Shown here piece by piece: positions 63,698-64,000 of a stretch of DNA of 64,000 bases. The stretch is from Fasciola hepatica. Lineage: Eukaryota > Platyhelminthes > Trematoda > Plagiorchiida > Fasciolidae. Position 1 is the stretch's first letter; the number at the start of each line of letters is the position of its first letter. A program made the translations under genes and the position numbers. The notes beneath the pieces were generated by a model, which was not told where the DNA came from, made no database searches, and was given only the letters and a program-made list of their open reading frames with translations. The stretch covers positions 2,852,001 to 2,916,000 of the forward strand of contig CANUEZ040000191.1 of NCBI GenBank assembly GCA_948099385.1. Direction: 5' to 3'.

Positions 63698-64000
63698 TTG
63701 TGGTTTGGGTGTTCTATTGACTTTCGTTCACCCCAACCCTTGTTCGTGTCCCCGTGTGGGCTCTGTCCATGTGCAATGCTCATGATTCCCTTAGCGGATC
63801 AAACAGCTGTACAGTGCTTCCATCATTTTCAATGGTCAGTTCAGTGTTCAAGCTGCATGGAGAATCATATTATACAAATCTACTCTGCCACTGCTCTATT
63901 GCATTGTATGAGCAATCTGTGTGGGGATTGTTCATAAGGGAATGCCTTGGTTTTACTTAGGCCCATAAATAGAGAAGTGATGGAACATAGGATTGGATCG
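63698..64000 (+). repeat. Partial monomer at the right window edge
   Basis: The last anchor is at 63698 and 303 bp of its monomer are present, ending inside aacataggattggatcg. The array continues beyond the window on this side too. Confidence 0.97.

Larger units (their letters stand above)
1..64000 (+). repeat. Satellite DNA array, about 424-bp monomer, 150 complete copies
   Basis: The entire window is a head-to-tail array of one monomer. Using the TTG in the conserved agccTTG motif as anchor, I placed 151 anchors from 106 to 63698. The 150 complete intervals sum to 63,592 bp, mean 423.9 bp: 69 of 425, 60 of 423, 8 of 422, 8 of 424, 3 of 426, and one each of 421 and 420 bp. All copies are in one orientation and no interval holds inserted foreign sequence. 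Uniform period, lack of genes and higher-order structure are what is known of eukaryotic satellite DNA; a centromeric or heterochromatic location is inference. I do not recognise the family. The strand given is only the reading orientation used here. Confidence 0.98.

Noticed and set aside
63776..63914. Inverted pair tgctcat / atgagca within the monomer
   Set aside because: Only seven bases match, about 130 bp apart. This is too weak to propose a hairpin or functional inverted repeat.
1..64000. CRISPR array
   Set aside because: The repeats are about 424 bp and directly adjacent, with no short direct repeats separated by unique spacers, and no cas-like genes.
1..64000. Ribosomal DNA or 5S rDNA cluster
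   Set aside because: No conserved rRNA sequence is recognisable in the monomer, and a 5S internal promoter is not visible.
1..64000. Transposable element insertion, long terminal repeats or target-site duplications
   Set aside because: Anchor spacing never departs from 420-426 bp across 150 monomers, leaving no room for an insertion.

Overview
The whole 64 kb window is one uninterrupted head-to-tail tandem array of a satellite repeat with a basic period of about 424 bp. I could place 151 successive repeat anchors (the TTG of the conserved agccTTG motif, or its aligned equivalent), from 106 to 63698. They give 150 complete monomers averaging 423.9 bp, plus a partial copy at each edge. All copies have the same orientation. 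I found no unique-sequence gap, no transposon, no RNA gene and no credible protein-coding gene. This is the signature of eukaryotic satellite DNA (centromeric, pericentromeric, subtelomeric or other heterochromatin). I do not recognise the monomer family, so I give no species or family name. One representative monomer (61573-61997) is 44% G+C by hand count.

Monomer lengths are bimodal: 69 copies are 425 bp and 60 are 423 bp. The remaining 21 are 420-426 bp. The two main classes differ by a 2-bp indel (tgtgtgg-att versus tgtgtgGGGatt or tgtgtgTGGatt). Each monomer has two parts: a strongly conserved core (about +48 to +310 from the anchor) and a variable linker plus head (about +315 through the next anchor to +47). 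Most subfamily-defining variants lie in the second part.

Layout. 1-3070: older-looking haplotype with an AAAAAGCC-type linker. 3071-4761: 845-bp dimer. 4762-9418: mixed dimers in which a new haplotype takes over. 9419-16625: transition, with single-base-insertion and TTTTCAACG-linker lineages. 16626-24253: four-monomer higher-order repeats (1693-1696 bp). 24254-28503: ten consecutive 425-bp monomers with 3- and 5-monomer duplications. 28504-31467: mixed. 31468-36976: clear two-monomer higher-order repeat (about 848 bp). 36977-42068: relaxed, with one 848-bp tandem duplication. 42069-50537: mosaic of 6-, 7-, 8-, 15- and 16-monomer duplications carrying a divergent linker subfamily. 50538-58600: short local duplications. 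58601-64000: fairly homogeneous, mostly 425-bp monomers.

Nothing here works together as genes. The biology is array evolution: unequal exchange and gene conversion creating, replacing and shuffling monomer haplotypes. The recurrent 60-90-codon open frames start at TTG or GTG, are shifted by the 2-bp indel and overlap each other, so I treat them as by-products of the repeat. The points most worth a second look are the switching higher-order architectures, a conserved 12-bp double palindrome in almost every monomer, the divergent linker subfamily at 42-50 kb, and rare haplotypes shared between monomers 17-27 kb apart.
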